NCBI RefSeq assembly: GCF_029892845.1 | Contig: NZ_JARXVT010000002.1 | Location: 62,001 to 126,000 of the forward strand | Direction: 5' to 3' | Source: Aurantimicrobium minutum | GTDB lineage: Bacteria > Actinomycetota > Actinomycetes > Actinomycetales > Microbacteriaceae | DNA length: 64,000 nucleotides | Shown: positions 32,474 to 43,075 of the stretch, one piece after another | Layout: each line of letters starts with the position of its first letter | Position numbering within the stretch: position 1 is the stretch's first letter | The notes under the pieces: generated by a model | The model's input: the letters and a program-made list of their open reading frames with translations, nothing else | Database searches by the model: none | Told to the model about the DNA's origin: nothing | Translations under genes and position numbers: made by a program

Positions 32474-33823
32474 TTAACCAATCCGCTCTTTGCGACCGAA
32501 GATACCCTGCGGACGAACCAGCAAGATAACAATCAGAAGCACAAGGGCTGTTGCGTACTTGAAGTCACCAGGTACAACGAAGTTGGCGAGCTCTACGGTC
32601 ATACCGATGATGAGCGAACCGACCAGCGCACCGAAGGCGGTACCGAGACCACCGAGGGTAACTGCGGCAAACATGAGCAGCAGCAGCTGCATACCTGTCT
32701 GCCAGTTAATGCCGTTGAGGACCAGGCCGAGCATGACACCGGAAAGACCAGCGAGTGCGGTGGCGATGACCCAGACCAGACGGATGATGCGGTCTACGTC
32801 GATACCGGAAGCCGCAGCAAGCGAAGGGTTGTCCGATACGGCGCGGGTTGCGCGTCCCGTGCGGGTCTTGAGAAGGAAGAGACCAACCAAGATGAGAACG
32901 ATAACCGAGAGGCCCATTGCCCACAGTGACTCGAAGGTCAAGGTGACGGGGCCGATGGTGAAGGTCTCAGGGTTCTTCATGAGGATACGGACCGTGGAGG
33001 CACCGTAGAACATCTGGAAGGTGTACTGCAGGGCGAGTGCCAGACCGATGGTCACAATGATCATCTGGGTCAGGGAAAGGCCCTTCTTACGTAGTGGCTT
33101 CCAGATCACCGCATCTTGGATGTATCCGGTGGCACCGGTCAGGATGACCACGATCACGATGGTGAGGAAGATGTTCAGACCCAGCACGTTGGCGAAGGTG
33201 TAACCCAGCAAACCACCGAGGGTGACCTGCTCAGCGTGGGAGAAGCTGGAGAGACCAGTAGTTCCGTAGATGAGCGAGAGACCAATAGAGGCCAGTGCAA
33301 GGAGGAGACCGAGTCGAAGACCGGAAACAACCTGCTGTGCGAGGCGGTCCCAGTTGAAGCCTTCTGCTGCAATCTGTTCCTGTGATTGGCCGTTGTCGGC
33401 ACCCTCACCAGTTGCACCATCTACCGCGAAGATGGCGCCCTTGACGAAGCCAAGGGTAATCTCGCGCTCCTGGACAGCGTCACCCTTGACGGTGACGCCT
33501 GCAGGCAGGGTCTTCTCATCGAGGGTAATTGTGTACGTTCCAGCGGTGGTAACCGCAGCGTTCCATTTACCGTCTTTGTCGGTCTCAACGACAATGCTTT
33601 CGCCATTGCCGTCAATAGTTAGTTTGACGCCTTCTCCAACACCCTTGATGGTTCCGTTGAAGCACGCAGTTGCTGTGTCAGCGACGCAAACGTCGCTAGC
33701 AGCGTGAGCAGCGGGAGCACCCGTACCCAGCGTGAACGAGAGAACCAACAGACCCAGGAGTACACCAAAGATGACTCGCAGGCTTTTTGGGCTGGAGCGG
33801 CGCGCTAAAGCTGTGTTTACCAC
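32474..33823 (-). CDS. livH: LivH permease with an exported N-terminal domain
   Basis: About 449 residues from the GTG at 33823, which has GGAGGT just upstream; the frame runs further to 33961 but lacks a better start. A signal peptide (S-F-T-L-G-T-G-A-P-A-A-H-A) is followed by ~110 residues with two Cys and a beta-sandwich pattern (K-D-G-K-W-N-A-A-V...G-T-Y-T-I-T-L), like carboxypeptidase-regulatory/Ig-like domains. Then comes a normal LivH permease with 7-8 helices (G-L-S-L-I-Y-G-T-T-G-L-S-S-F, G-G-L-G-T-A-F-G-A). Ordinary LivH proteins are ~290-310 residues. The extra domain probably faces outside, near the binding protein. Confidence 0.88.
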   Translation of the reverse strand: MVNTALARRSSPKSLRVIFGVLLGLLVLSFTLGTGAPAAHAASDVCVADTATACFNGTIKGVGEGVKLTIDGNGESIVVETDKDGKWNAAVTTAGTYTITLDEKTLPAGVTVKGDAVQEREITLGFVKGAIFAVDGATGEGADNGQSQEQIAAEGFNWDRLAQQVVSGLRLGLLLALASIGLSLIYGTTGLSSFSHAEQVTLGGLLGYTFANVLGLNIFLTIVIVVILTGATGYIQDAVIWKPLRKKGLSLTQMIIVTIGLALALQYTFQMFYGASTVRILMKNPETFTIGPVTLTFESLWAMGLSVIVLILVGLFLLKTRTGRATRAVSDNPSLAAASGIDVDRIIRLVWVIATALAGLSGVMLGLVLNGINWQTGMQLLLLMFAAVTLGGLGTAFGALVGSLIIGMTVELANFVVPGDFKYATALVLLIVILLVRPQGIFGRKERIG

Positions 33824-34065
33824 TGCACCTCCATAGGGAGAGCAACCGAACTGTTGGTCACGCGTTACCCTCCATTTACTTACACCGTATGTCGACTTTG
33901 ACAGACGATACGTGTCGATTATGTCGCACTTGTTAACCATGCGCGATATTGACGACCGCATAAGACTTTAGTAGGGGAATGACACCTTGCGCCAACACGT
34001 TAAGCTTGAGGGGAGTTGCATTACTGTAACGGCGCGGAAAATTGCCCGGCATATCAGACAAATAG

Positions 34066-35589
<1,524 letters not shown>

Positions 35590-35616
35590 TACAGAAAGAA
35601 CGTCTGGGGAACCACA

Positions 35617-36780
35617 GTGACTGAAATTGAGATCGGGCGCTCAAAGCGTGCTCGTCGCGCCTTTGCCTTCGATGACATCGCTGTTGTCCCTAGCCGTCGC
35701 ACCCGTGACCCACAGGATGTGTCTGTCAGCTGGGGCATTGATGCCTACCAGTTCGAGATTCCTATCCTTGCTGCCCCCATGGACTCCGTGGTCTCCCCCG
35801 AGACCGCTATTGCCATGGGCAAGCTCGGTGGTGTGGGTGTCCTGAACCTTGAGGGTCTCTGGACTCGTTACGAGAACCCCCTTCCCGTTCTGTCTGAGAT
35901 TCGTTCACTCCCTGCTGCAACCGCAACTAAGCGCATGCAGGAGCTCTACGCCGAGCCCATCAAGGCTGAGCTCATCACAGCGCGTCTGGCCGAGGTTCGC
36001 GCCTCGGGCGTGACCGTGGCCGCTGCGCTGTCTCCTCAGCGCACCCAGGAGTTCTACCAAACCGTGGTCAGCGCCGGCGTTGACCTCTTTGTGATCCGTG
36101 GCACCACGGTTTCAGCTGAGCACGTCTCCAAGGAGACCGAAGCTCTCAACCTCAAGAAGTTCATTTATGAACTCGACGTTCCTGTCATTGTTGGTGGCGC
36201 AGCCACCTACACCGCAGCCCTGCACTTGATGCGCACCGGTGCTGCTGGTGTTCTAGTTGGCTTTGGTGGCGGTGCTGCCACGACCACACGTGCTTCTTTG
36301 GGTATTCACGCACCGATGGCTACCGCCATTGCAGATATTGCGGGTGCTCGTCGCGACTATATGGATGAGTCCGGTGGACGCTATGTCCACGTCATCGCAG
36401 ATGGTGGCCTGGGCACATCTGGGGATGTGGTGAAGGCAATCGCCTGCGGTGCTGACGCCGTCATGCTGGGTTCTGCTCTTGCTCGAGCAACAGACGCTCC
36501 TGGTGGCGGATGGCACTGGGGCCACGAAGCACACCACGGTGAGCTTCCTCGCGGTAACCGCGTGCACGTGGGTCAGGTTGCTCCGCTGTCTGAACTTCTC
36601 TTTGGTCCTGCAGCTGTTGCTGATGGCACCTCCAACATCGTGGGCGCTCTGCGCCGCTCGATGGCGACCACCGGATACTCCGATCTCAAAGAGTTCCAGC
36701 GCGTTGAGGTTGTTGTTGCTCCCTACAGTGCAGCTGGTAGCTCCGCTGCCACTGCACCTGCTGCCGACGTGACGCTCTAG
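35617..36780 (+). CDS. GuaB3-family IMP dehydrogenase-related protein
   Basis: 387 residues. It has the IMPDH barrel without CBS domains (P-M-D-S-V-V-S-P near the N-terminus, G-G-V-G-V-L-N, H-V-I-A-D-G-G-L-G-T-S-G-D and G-S-A-L-A). It has no G-S-I-C-T-T motif where catalytic Cys sits in GuaB; the equivalent stretch reads G-F-G-G-G-A-A-T-T-T. Actinobacteria commonly carry this paralogue directly behind guaB. Its reaction is not established. GTG start behind GGGGAACCACA. Confidence 0.9.
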   Translation: MTEIEIGRSKRARRAFAFDDIAVVPSRRTRDPQDVSVSWGIDAYQFEIPILAAPMDSVVSPETAIAMGKLGGVGVLNLEGLWTRYENPLPVLSEIRSLPAATATKRMQELYAEPIKAELITARLAEVRASGVTVAAALSPQRTQEFYQTVVSAGVDLFVIRGTTVSAEHVSKETEALNLKKFIYELDVPVIVGGAATYTAALHLMRTGAAGVLVGFGGGAATTTRASLGIHAPMATAIADIAGARRDYMDESGGRYVHVIADGGLGTSGDVVKAIACGADAVMLGSALARATDAPGGGWHWGHEAHHGELPRGNRVHVGQVAPLSELLFGPAAVADGTSNIVGALRRSMATTGYSDLKEFQRVEVVVAPYSAAGSSAATAPAADVTL

Positions 36781-36782
36781 TC

Positions 36783-38537
36783 ATGACAGACACCGCTTCA
36801 ACGCAGGCCACAGGCCAGGGTGTGCTCAATGCGCACACCCGCGCTGAAGCGCTCGCTGCTATGGCAGCTGAAGAACTCGACATTCTTGTCATTGGTGGCG
36901 GCATTGTGGGTGCTGGCTGTGCTCTTGATGCAGCAACCCGTGGTCTGAACGTCGGTGTTGTTGAAGCACAGGACTGGGCGGCGGGAACCTCCAGCCGTTC
37001 CTCCAAGCTGGTGCACGGAGGTATTCGCTACCTCGAGCAGCTCGACTTCCACCTGGTTCAGGAAGCACTCACCGAGCGCGGTCTGCTTCTGCAGCAGTTG
37101 GCCCCCCACTTGGTCAAGCCCATCCGTTTTCTCTACCCCGTGGAGCACAGGATCTGGGAACGTGCCTATGTAGGTGCAGGCATGCTGCTCTATGACCTCT
37201 TCTCCTATGCCGGTGGCCGTCGCCCTGGCGTCGGACACCACCGTCACCTGAGCAAGCGTCAGATTGGCTTGGCTGCACCCAGCCTGCGCGCCTCCGGCAT
37301 CATCGGTGGCATGAGCTACTACGACGGTCGCGTCGATGATGCTCGCTATGTAGTGAACCTGGTTCGCACTGCGGTCGCCAACGGCGCTCACGCGGCGAAC
37401 CGCACCGAAGTGGTCGGCTTCTTGCAGAAGAAGGGCCAGGTCATTGGCGTCACCGTGCGCGACCTGGAGACCGGTAAAGAATTCCCCATCCGTGCCAAGC
37501 AGGTTATTAACTCCACGGGTGTCTGGACCGGAACAACCCAGGAGCTTGTCCACGATGGTGGAACGCTGCGCGTGCGGGCATCAAAGGGAATCCACATTGT
37601 GGTTCCGCGTGATCGCTTCAAGTCGGTCATGGGTCTGTTGCTGCGCACAGAGAAGTCCGTTCTCTTTGTTATTCCCTGGGGACGCCACTGGATCATTGGC
37701 ACCACCGATACCGACTGGACCTTTGACAAGGCACATCCTTCGGCGACCGCCACTGATATTCAATATGTGCTCGACCACGTGAACGCCGTGCTCGATGACC
37801 CCATCACCCACGATGACATCGAGGGTGTGTATGTGGGCCTGCGACCATTGCTGGCTGGCAACTCTGAGTCCACCACCAAGCTCAGCCGTGAACACGTTGT
37901 GGTCAAGCCCAAGCCTGGCCTGGTGCTCATTGCTGGCGGTAAGTGGACCACCTACCGCGTGATGGCCAATGACGCCGTGGATGCTGCTGTCTCTGAGCTG
38001 AATGCATTGGCTGGTGAAGGTTCCATCCCCGCCAGTGTGACCGCATCTGTGCCCCTGTTAGGTGCAGCCGGTTACAAGGCCTCGTGGAATCGTCGCACCC
38101 GCACTGCTGCGCGTGCGGGCTTGCCCAAGTCTGTCGTGGAACACCTGCTCAACCGCTACGGCTCGATGGCTGACGACCTGCTCGACATCATCGCAGCTGA
38201 CTCCAAGCAAGCAGAGTCTCTTCCTGGCAACCCTGACTACCTCTTAGCCGAGGTTACCTATGCCGTGACCCACGAAGGTGCTCTACACATCGAAGACGTG
38301 CTGACCCGTCGCACGCGTTTCAACATTGAAACGCGTGATCGGGGCATCGAAGCCGCTGCTGTGGTGGGCAAGATCATGGGCAAACTACTTGGCTGGAATG
38401 CTGCTGCTGAGAAAGCAGAAGTGAAGAACTACCGCCTAGGTATTGAAGCTGAGTTCGCTGCCGAGCAGCAGACCACGGATGAAGCGGCCAACACTATTCG
38501 CACAGCCGTGCCCACCATTACGGAGATGCCTTCCTAA
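36783..38537 (+). CDS. glpD: glycerol-3-phosphate dehydrogenase (FAD)
   Basis: 584 residues. The N-terminal dinucleotide-binding motif D-I-L-V-I-G-G-G-I-V-G-A-G binds FAD, with S-S-R-S-S-K-L-V-H-G-G-I-R-Y-L as the family signature. The C-terminal ~150 residues form the helical GlpD domain (A-E-V-T-Y-A-V-T-H-E-G-A). It oxidises glycerol-3-phosphate to dihydroxyacetone phosphate at the membrane and passes electrons to quinone. It begins 2 bp after guaB3 and overlaps the SURF1 gene by one base, so it is probably part of one transcript. Confidence 0.93.
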   Translation: MTDTASTQATGQGVLNAHTRAEALAAMAAEELDILVIGGGIVGAGCALDAATRGLNVGVVEAQDWAAGTSSRSSKLVHGGIRYLEQLDFHLVQEALTERGLLLQQLAPHLVKPIRFLYPVEHRIWERAYVGAGMLLYDLFSYAGGRRPGVGHHRHLSKRQIGLAAPSLRASGIIGGMSYYDGRVDDARYVVNLVRTAVANGAHAANRTEVVGFLQKKGQVIGVTVRDLETGKEFPIRAKQVINSTGVWTGTTQELVHDGGTLRVRASKGIHIVVPRDRFKSVMGLLLRTEKSVLFVIPWGRHWIIGTTDTDWTFDKAHPSATATDIQYVLDHVNAVLDDPITHDDIEGVYVGLRPLLAGNSESTTKLSREHVVVKPKPGLVLIAGGKWTTYRVMANDAVDAAVSELNALAGEGSIPASVTASVPLLGAAGYKASWNRRTRTAARAGLPKSVVEHLLNRYGSMADDLLDIIAADSKQAESLPGNPDYLLAEVTYAVTHEGALHIEDVLTRRTRFNIETRDRGIEAAAVVGKIMGKLLGWNAAAEKAEVKNYRLGIEAEFAAEQQTTDEAANTIRTAVPTITEMPS

Positions 38538-39295
38538 TGCTGCGCACTGCACTGAAAGTCCGCTGGATTGCCTTCCTGCTCTTGGTCATGGGAGCTGCAG
38601 CTGCTTTTGCGTGGCTGGGTCAATGGCAGCTCGAACGCGCCATCATTGCCTCTCAGCCCGTTGATGCTGAATCCGAGACGATCATTCCTTTGGTGGAACT
38701 GCAAGAACCAGGGATTGCACCCTCCGAGATTGCTTCTGGTCACATGACTGAAGTCACCGGCTACCTCTACCCCGATTCCTACACCGTGCTGACCGGTCGT
38801 CTGAACTACGGCGAAGCAGGGTACTGGTTAGTGGGACGCTTCCTCACCGAAGAAGGCTCACTCCCTATTGCTTTGGGCTGGGCTGCTGACGAGGCAACTG
38901 TTCTTGCTGTGCAGGACGAGCTCAATGCCGCTCCAAGCAGCGAGCCTGCTGTGGTGACCGGACGCTTCATGCCCACCGAAGCACCTGTGGTTCCCGAAGG
39001 GGAACAAGGACCCTTTGTGGAGAGCACGCTGTCTGTGGCCTCTCTGGTGAACCTGTGGCCAGACTTTGCTGGACCGGTTTATGAGGGTTACCTCGTGGCT
39101 GATGATGCTCCCGCTGGGTTGGACGTCATTGAGTCCATCCCGCCCATGAATGAGGGCTCGGTCAACTGGCTGAATATCTTCTATGCCGTCGAGTGGGTTG
39201 TCTTCGCTGGCTTCGCGTTCTTCATCTGGTGGCGTCTGGTGAAAGACGCCTACGAGCGGGAACTCGAAGAAAAAGCACTCCTCGAGGCAAAGTAA
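38537..39295 (+). CDS. SURF1-family cytochrome oxidase assembly protein
   Basis: 252 residues with the SURF1 layout: a membrane helix near 10-30 ending in L-G-Q-W-Q-L-E-R, an outside domain with V-T-G-Y-L-Y-P and G-Y-W-L-V-G, and a second helix near 205-228 (N-I-F-Y-A-V-E-W-V-V-F). SURF1 proteins help assemble the haem-copper cytochrome c oxidase. No oxidase subunit gene is in this window. Confidence 0.88.
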   Translation: MLRTALKVRWIAFLLLVMGAAAAFAWLGQWQLERAIIASQPVDAESETIIPLVELQEPGIAPSEIASGHMTEVTGYLYPDSYTVLTGRLNYGEAGYWLVGRFLTEEGSLPIALGWAADEATVLAVQDELNAAPSSEPAVVTGRFMPTEAPVVPEGEQGPFVESTLSVASLVNLWPDFAGPVYEGYLVADDAPAGLDVIESIPPMNEGSVNWLNIFYAVEWVVFAGFAFFIWWRLVKDAYERELEEKALLEAK

Positions 39296-39304
39296 ACTAG
39301 AGCC

Positions 39305-39835
39305 ATGCCTTTAGCCCCTCGCGCCGCAGATATTCCTCGCATTCCGAAGGCTCTGAAGTTCTACAAGGTGATGTCCTACATCACCGGTACTTTCCTTCTT
39401 CTGCTGGTGGCAGAGATGATCTTGAAGTACTGCATTGACTACCGCAGCAATACTTTTGTTGCCCCCAACGGCATGATTGATCCCGCCACCGGCGACTTCA
39501 TCTTCCTTGAGCCCGGCTATGAGATTGAACTCTTTGGCCCACAAGGCTTCTTGGCTCTTGTTCCCAACGACAGCGTTGAGGCCATCAACCTCTCTATTGG
39601 CATCTTGGTTATTCACGGCTGGCTCTATGTTGCCTACCTCTTCGCCGGCTTCCGCATCTGGTCCATGATGCGCTGGAACGCCGCCAAGCTGTTCATCATT
39701 GCCCTCGGTGGAATCATCCCCGGACTGTCCTTTGTCGTTGAACACTTCTATGCCAAGAAGGTCGTGGCATTCCTGGCAACTCAAGATGCCCCATCTTCTT
39801 CAACCCCCACCCCAGCAAAAGGAGAGGCCGCGTGA
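39305..39835 (+). CDS. DUF3817 membrane protein
   Basis: 176 residues with about three to four membrane helices ([16 protein letters not shown] near the N-terminus, then two further helices in the C-terminal half), matching DUF3817 integral membrane proteins. A ~30-residue extracytoplasmic insertion follows helix 1. The stop codon overlaps the guaA start by 4 bp. Function unknown; it commonly sits in this position in actinobacteria. Confidence 0.8.
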   Translation: MPLAPRAADIPRIPKALKFYKVMSYITGTFLLLLVAEMILKYCIDYRSNTFVAPNGMIDPATGDFIFLEPGYEIELFGPQGFLALVPNDSVEAINLSIGILVIHGWLYVAYLFAGFRIWSMMRWNAAKLFIIALGGIIPGLSFVVEHFYAKKVVAFLATQDAPSSSTPTPAKGEAA

Positions 39836-41397
39836 CGCAGCCCCAGCCCGTACTCGTCGTTGACTTCGGCGCCCAGTACGCACAACTCATTGCCCGCCGC
39901 GTTCGCGAAGCTGGTGTGTATTCCGAGATTGTTCCTCACTCCATCTCTGCTGCTGAGGTAGCTGCCAAGAACCCTGTGGGCATTGTGCTCTCCGGTGGGC
40001 CTTCCAGCGTCTATGAGCCTGGCTCCCCTTCTCTGGACCCTGCCATCCTTGAACTCGGCATTCCCGTCTTTGGTATTTGCTACGGCTTCCAGGTGATGGC
40101 TCAGGCTCTCGGTGGAACAGTGGCCCAGACGGGGGGACGTGAATACGGTGCCACCGACATGGCCATCAAGGCAGACCACGCCCTCGTGGGCGGTCAGCCC
40201 ACGACTCAGACTGTCTGGATGAGCCACGGCGACCAGGTCGCCACCGCTCCTGCTGGCTTCACTGTCGTTGCCTCGACGGAAGCAACCCCGGTTGCTGCCT
40301 TCGCCAACGACGAACGCCGTCTTTACGGCGTTCAGTGGCACCCTGAGGTCAAGCACTCTGAGTGTGGTCAGGATCTACTGGAGAACTTCCTGCACAAGTG
40401 TGCTGGGCTTCCTGCGGACTGGAACAGCGAAAGCGTTATTGAGACCCAAGTCGCTTCTATCCGTGCTCAGGTGGGCACCAGCCGTGTCATCTGCGGCCTT
40501 TCTGGTGGAGTTGACTCAGCTGTGGCAGCAGCCATTGTTCACAAGGCTGTGGGAGACCAGCTGGTCTGTGTCTTTGTGGATCACGGTCTGCTGCGTCAGG
40601 ACGAACGCCGCCAGGTTGAAGAAGACTACGTCAAGGCCACCGGCATTCGCCTGGTGACCGTGGACGTGCGCGAGCAGTTCTTGAATGCTCTGGCCGGGGT
40701 CAGTGACCCTGAGACCAAGCGCAAGATTATTGGCCGCGAATTTATTCGCACCTTCGAGCAGGCAGAACGCGACCTCATGGCCGAAGCTGCTGCCGATGGT
40801 GAACCCATCAAGTTCTTGGTTCAAGGAACCCTCTACCCCGACGTGGTGGAATCTGGTGGCGGTAGTGGAACTGCCAACATCAAGAGCCACCACAACGTGG
40901 GCGGTCTTCCTGATGACCTGCAGTTCGAACTTGTTGAGCCACTGCGTGCCCTGTTCAAGGATGAAGTCCGCGCCATTGGTCGCGAGCTAGGTCTGCCCCA
41001 CGAAATCGTGGGACGCCAGCCCTTCCCTGGTCCTGGCCTCGGTATTCGTATCGTGGGTGAGATCACTCAGGAACGTTTGGACCTACTTCGTGAAGCAGAC
41101 GCCATCGTGCGTCACGAGCTGACCGCTGCGGGCTTAGATGATGAGATCTGGCAGTGCCCAGTTGTTCTGCTGGCTGACGTGCGCTCTGTGGGCGTCATGG
41201 GAGATGGTCGCACCTACGGTCACCCCATCGTCTTGCGTCCGGTGTCCTCTGAGGACGCCATGACCGCAGACTGGACCCGTCTTCCCTATGACCTGCTTGC
41301 CAAGATCTCTAACCGCATTACCAATGAGGTTGCTGGCGTGAACCGCGTCGTGCTGGATGTCACCAGCAAGCCACCCGGAACTATTGAGTGGGAGTAA
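39832..41397 (+). CDS. guaA: GMP synthase (glutamine-hydrolysing)
   Basis: 521 residues, full length. The class I glutamine amidotransferase domain has the nucleophile in F-G-I-C-Y-G-F-Q and the His/Glu pair in W-H-P-E-V. The ATP pyrophosphatase P-loop is G-L-S-G-G-V-D-S-A, and the GMP synthase C-terminal dimer domain ends K-P-P-G-T-I-E-W-E. It makes GMP from XMP, completing the route from guaB. GTG start, AAAGGAGAGG upstream. The last 42 bp are duplicated at 42901-42942. Confidence 0.96.
   Translation: MTQPQPVLVVDFGAQYAQLIARRVREAGVYSEIVPHSISAAEVAAKNPVGIVLSGGPSSVYEPGSPSLDPAILELGIPVFGICYGFQVMAQALGGTVAQTGGREYGATDMAIKADHALVGGQPTTQTVWMSHGDQVATAPAGFTVVASTEATPVAAFANDERRLYGVQWHPEVKHSECGQDLLENFLHKCAGLPADWNSESVIETQVASIRAQVGTSRVICGLSGGVDSAVAAAIVHKAVGDQLVCVFVDHGLLRQDERRQVEEDYVKATGIRLVTVDVREQFLNALAGVSDPETKRKIIGREFIRTFEQAERDLMAEAAADGEPIKFLVQGTLYPDVVESGGGSGTANIKSHHNVGGLPDDLQFELVEPLRALFKDEVRAIGRELGLPHEIVGRQPFPGPGLGIRIVGEITQERLDLLREADAIVRHELTAAGLDDEIWQCPVVLLADVRSVGVMGDGRTYGHPIVLRPVSSEDAMTADWTRLPYDLLAKISNRITNEVAGVNRVVLDVTSKPPGTIEWE
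41356..41397 (+). repeat. direct repeat at the guaA 3' end (putative attL)
   Basis: The last 42 bp of guaA, including the stop. Identical to 42901-42942 except two positions, CCC/CCA (Pro) and GAG/GAA (Glu), both synonymous. Confidence 0.85.
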
Positions 41398-41418
41398 GCG
41401 CAGGCTTATCCAATTGAC

Positions 41419-41448
41419 ACAGCTCCGAGCCTTCAAGCTCGGAGCTGT
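41419..41448. terminator. hairpin between guaA and the Fic gene
   Basis: ACAGCTCCGAG (41419-41429) pairs perfectly with 41438-41448 around an 8-nt loop; it is followed by ATCTGTCATT. It may stop both guaA and the convergent fic transcript. Confidence 0.65.
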
Positions 41449-41456
41449 ATCTGTCA

Positions 41457-42158
41457 TTAGCCTGACGAACCTTCGTAAGCCTCTGTTTCAGCGGATACAT
41501 AACCCGCCGATCCTCCCAAAGAAATTCCGGAAGTGCTCATCTGTTCTGAAGTGTCTCCAACTTCGCGGACAGACTTGTCAAAAATTCTTTGAAGTGGCTT
41601 GAGGTTCTTCTGTTCTGAAGCGACGCGACATGCAATGTCATTTTCAGAACCTGTAATGCAGAGCCAATTTATTTCCCAACCTGCATTCAGGGCAATTCGT
41701 GTCCAATACACTCGCTGCGTGCGACCGTTTCCCTCTCGGAATGGATGAATAAAGTTCAGTTCGTCATAAAACTTTGCAAGCTCTTCAACAAAAGACCTGC
41801 GGTTGAGGTCTCTGAGTTGCTGTGCATCTCGAAGATTGGATTCGAGATATCCAAGTGCATGTGGAATTTGATTAGCTGCTAAGAATGGCTCAGCCCCCTC
41901 GATATTTTTTCGAATATCGACAGTTCTTAATTTTCCAGCCCAGTCATAAATATCTTGAAATAGTTGTCGATGTATTTGCTGTATCTCAGAACCTGCATCA
42001 TTTGATAGCTCATCCATCGAGAACAGTTCTAGCTCACGAAGAGGAACTAGGTTTGCTTCAGCCTGATCCAAGGCGGCTTTTGTTCTCGCACCAACAAGGT
42101 TGTTTAGGGTCCCTGTCTCAGGATCTTTGTAAGGGTCTACAAAGTTATTTAAGCCCAA
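41457..42158 (-). CDS. Fic-domain protein, probable AMPylating toxin
   Basis: 233 residues. The Fic motif H-P-F-R-E-G-N-G-R-T-Q-R is complete (catalytic His, Gly-Asn-Gly-Arg anion hole). The upstream helix L-R-T-V-D-I-R-K and F-L-A-A-N-Q-I are typical of class I Fic proteins, which transfer AMP from ATP to targets such as gyrase or topoisomerase IV. A Ser/Gly/Glu-rich C-terminal tail is not conserved-looking. It overlaps the VbhA-like gene by 14 bp. Confidence 0.88.
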   Translation of the reverse strand: MGLNNFVDPYKDPETGTLNNLVGARTKAALDQAEANLVPLRELELFSMDELSNDAGSEIQQIHRQLFQDIYDWAGKLRTVDIRKNIEGAEPFLAANQIPHALGYLESNLRDAQQLRDLNRRSFVEELAKFYDELNFIHPFREGNGRTQRVYWTRIALNAGWEINWLCITGSENDIACRVASEQKNLKPLQRIFDKSVREVGDTSEQMSTSGISLGGSAGYVSAETEAYEGSSG

Positions 42159-42342
42159 ACTGTGCCCGGCCTCGCTGAATAAGTTCAGTCACTGAGATTC
42201 GGCCGAGGGCATACTCATTCATATCCTTGCGGGTACGCTCGTTCACTGTGAGATTTTCCATCTCGCCATTGTGAATGGCTCGTGCAATGACAAGCTTGCG
42301 CCTCGATTGCTCTCGGACTTTTGCATTAGAAATTGTTGTCAT
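42145..42342 (-). CDS. VbhA-like antitoxin of the Fic protein
   Basis: About 65 residues from the ATG at 42342, with GGGAGG 7 nt upstream. It has the layout of VbhA antitoxins: an inhibitory helix (A-R-A-I-H-N-G-E-M-E-N), then E-Y-A-L-G-R-I-S-V-T-E-L-I-Q-R-G-R-A-Q-F-G-L. The usual [S/T]-x-x-x-E-[G/N] inhibitory motif reads N-x-x-x-E-N, with Asn in place of Ser/Thr. It should hold the Fic enzyme inactive. Coupled to fic by the overlap. Confidence 0.8.
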   Translation of the reverse strand: MTTISNAKVREQSRRKLVIARAIHNGEMENLTVNERTRKDMNEYALGRISVTELIQRGRAQFGLK

Positions 42343-42420
42343 TACAGAACCTCCCGTCAGATTCAATTTTACTCGCTCATCAGTATTTCAACCAGCACTT
42401 GACTGACAAGAGGAAATCTT

Positions 42421-42810
42421 TCATGCTCGCTTTTCCCGAGAAAGCTGTGGCGAGCCAACGTCGATCGGCTGAACTTCTAAGGTCACTGAGTAACCCAATG
42501 CTCTCAGATAACGGGCAAACGTTGTGAGCTTCACATTCCCGTCGCCATTGACGACTTGAGACACTCTGCTTTCTCCTATGCCCAATTTCTCAGCAAGTTG
42601 TTTCTGTGTGACTCCAGTACTTGAAAGCGCTGTCTGAAGCAGAACAAGTGCATCATTTGTCAGTTGAGAAGCGGCAAGTTCCCGAGAGCCTGCTGGTGAT
42701 AGCTCAACATCTTCAAAGAAAGAAACCCGGACTTCTTTGGCATTGTGTGTTCCCACATAAATCATGGTACGGGAAACTTTACCTATTTGTAAAGTATTTA
42801 ATTCATCCAT
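42421..42810 (-). CDS. XRE-family HTH protein (HigA-like)
   Basis: Up to 129 residues. The C-terminal half is a Cro/C1-type helix-turn-helix (G-V-T-Q-K-Q-L-A-E-K-L-G-I-G-E-S-R-V-S-Q-V) with a short extension, as in HigA/MqsA-type antitoxins. The N-terminal half is not recognised. The start is uncertain: the ATG at 42810 has no ribosome-binding site and the ATG at 42765 sits near a TTTACA/TACCAT promoter-like pair. No toxin partner gene is next to it; it may regulate the element. Confidence 0.68.
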   Translation of the reverse strand: MDELNTLQIGKVSRTMIYVGTHNAKEVRVSFFEDVELSPAGSRELAASQLTNDALVLLQTALSSTGVTQKQLAEKLGIGESRVSQVVNGDGNVKLTTFARYLRALGYSVTLEVQPIDVGSPQLSREKRA

Positions 42811-42900
42811 CTGCTGACGATAGAGCTATAGGTGCCCTCAATAACTACATGGTCTCCTTATTGTGGAAATTTTTTCCCTCATCCCACCTGTGGTGTGACA

Positions 42901-42942
42901 GATGTCACCAGCAAGCCACCAGGAACTATTGAGTGGGAATAA
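42901..42942 (+). repeat. second copy of the guaA 3' end (putative attR)
   Basis: 42 bp repeating 41356-41397 with 2 mismatches, still encoding [13 protein letters not shown]-stop but with no upstream guaA sequence. Confidence 0.85.
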
Positions 42943-42960
42943 TCTCCCCCCCGTTAAACA

Positions 42961-42994
42961 GTGATGCTCCGAGAATTGCTTCTCGGAGCATCAC
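42961..42994. terminator. hairpin behind the second guaA end
   Basis: A perfect 14-bp stem (42961-42974 with 42981-42994) and 6-nt loop, followed by TATTTA. It is 18 bp after the duplicated stop codon, as expected for the original guaA terminator. Confidence 0.7.
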
Positions 42995-43030
42995 TATTTA
43001 TCACCGCACAATCACCAAGTGCGAGGAACT

Positions 43031-43062
43031 CGTGGCGTGAACTGAGACGTGTTCACGCCACG
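43031..43062 (-). terminator. hairpin behind the first binding-protein gene
   Basis: CGTGGCGTGAAC at 43031-43042 pairs perfectly with 43051-43062 around an 8-nt loop, 13 bp downstream of the substrate-binding protein stop. No T-run. Confidence 0.6.
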
Positions 43063-43075
43063 GGGTGGAACAGTG

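Larger units (their letters stand above)
41398..42942. mobile_element. small or decayed element integrated at the guaA 3' end
   Basis: 1.5 kb bounded on the left by the end of guaA and on the right by a second copy of its last 42 bp. It carries a Fic/VbhA-like pair and an XRE-type regulator, all on the minus strand. The guaA 3' end is a known integration site of genomic islands whose integrases keep the gene intact. No integrase is present, so this is a remnant, a satellite, or an element mobilised in trans. Inferred from the repeat structure. Confidence 0.65.

Noticed and set aside
33824-33961. Upstream extension of the livH frame
   Set aside because: It adds a polar stretch before an otherwise normal signal peptide. 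The GTG at 33823 has a good ribosome-binding site.
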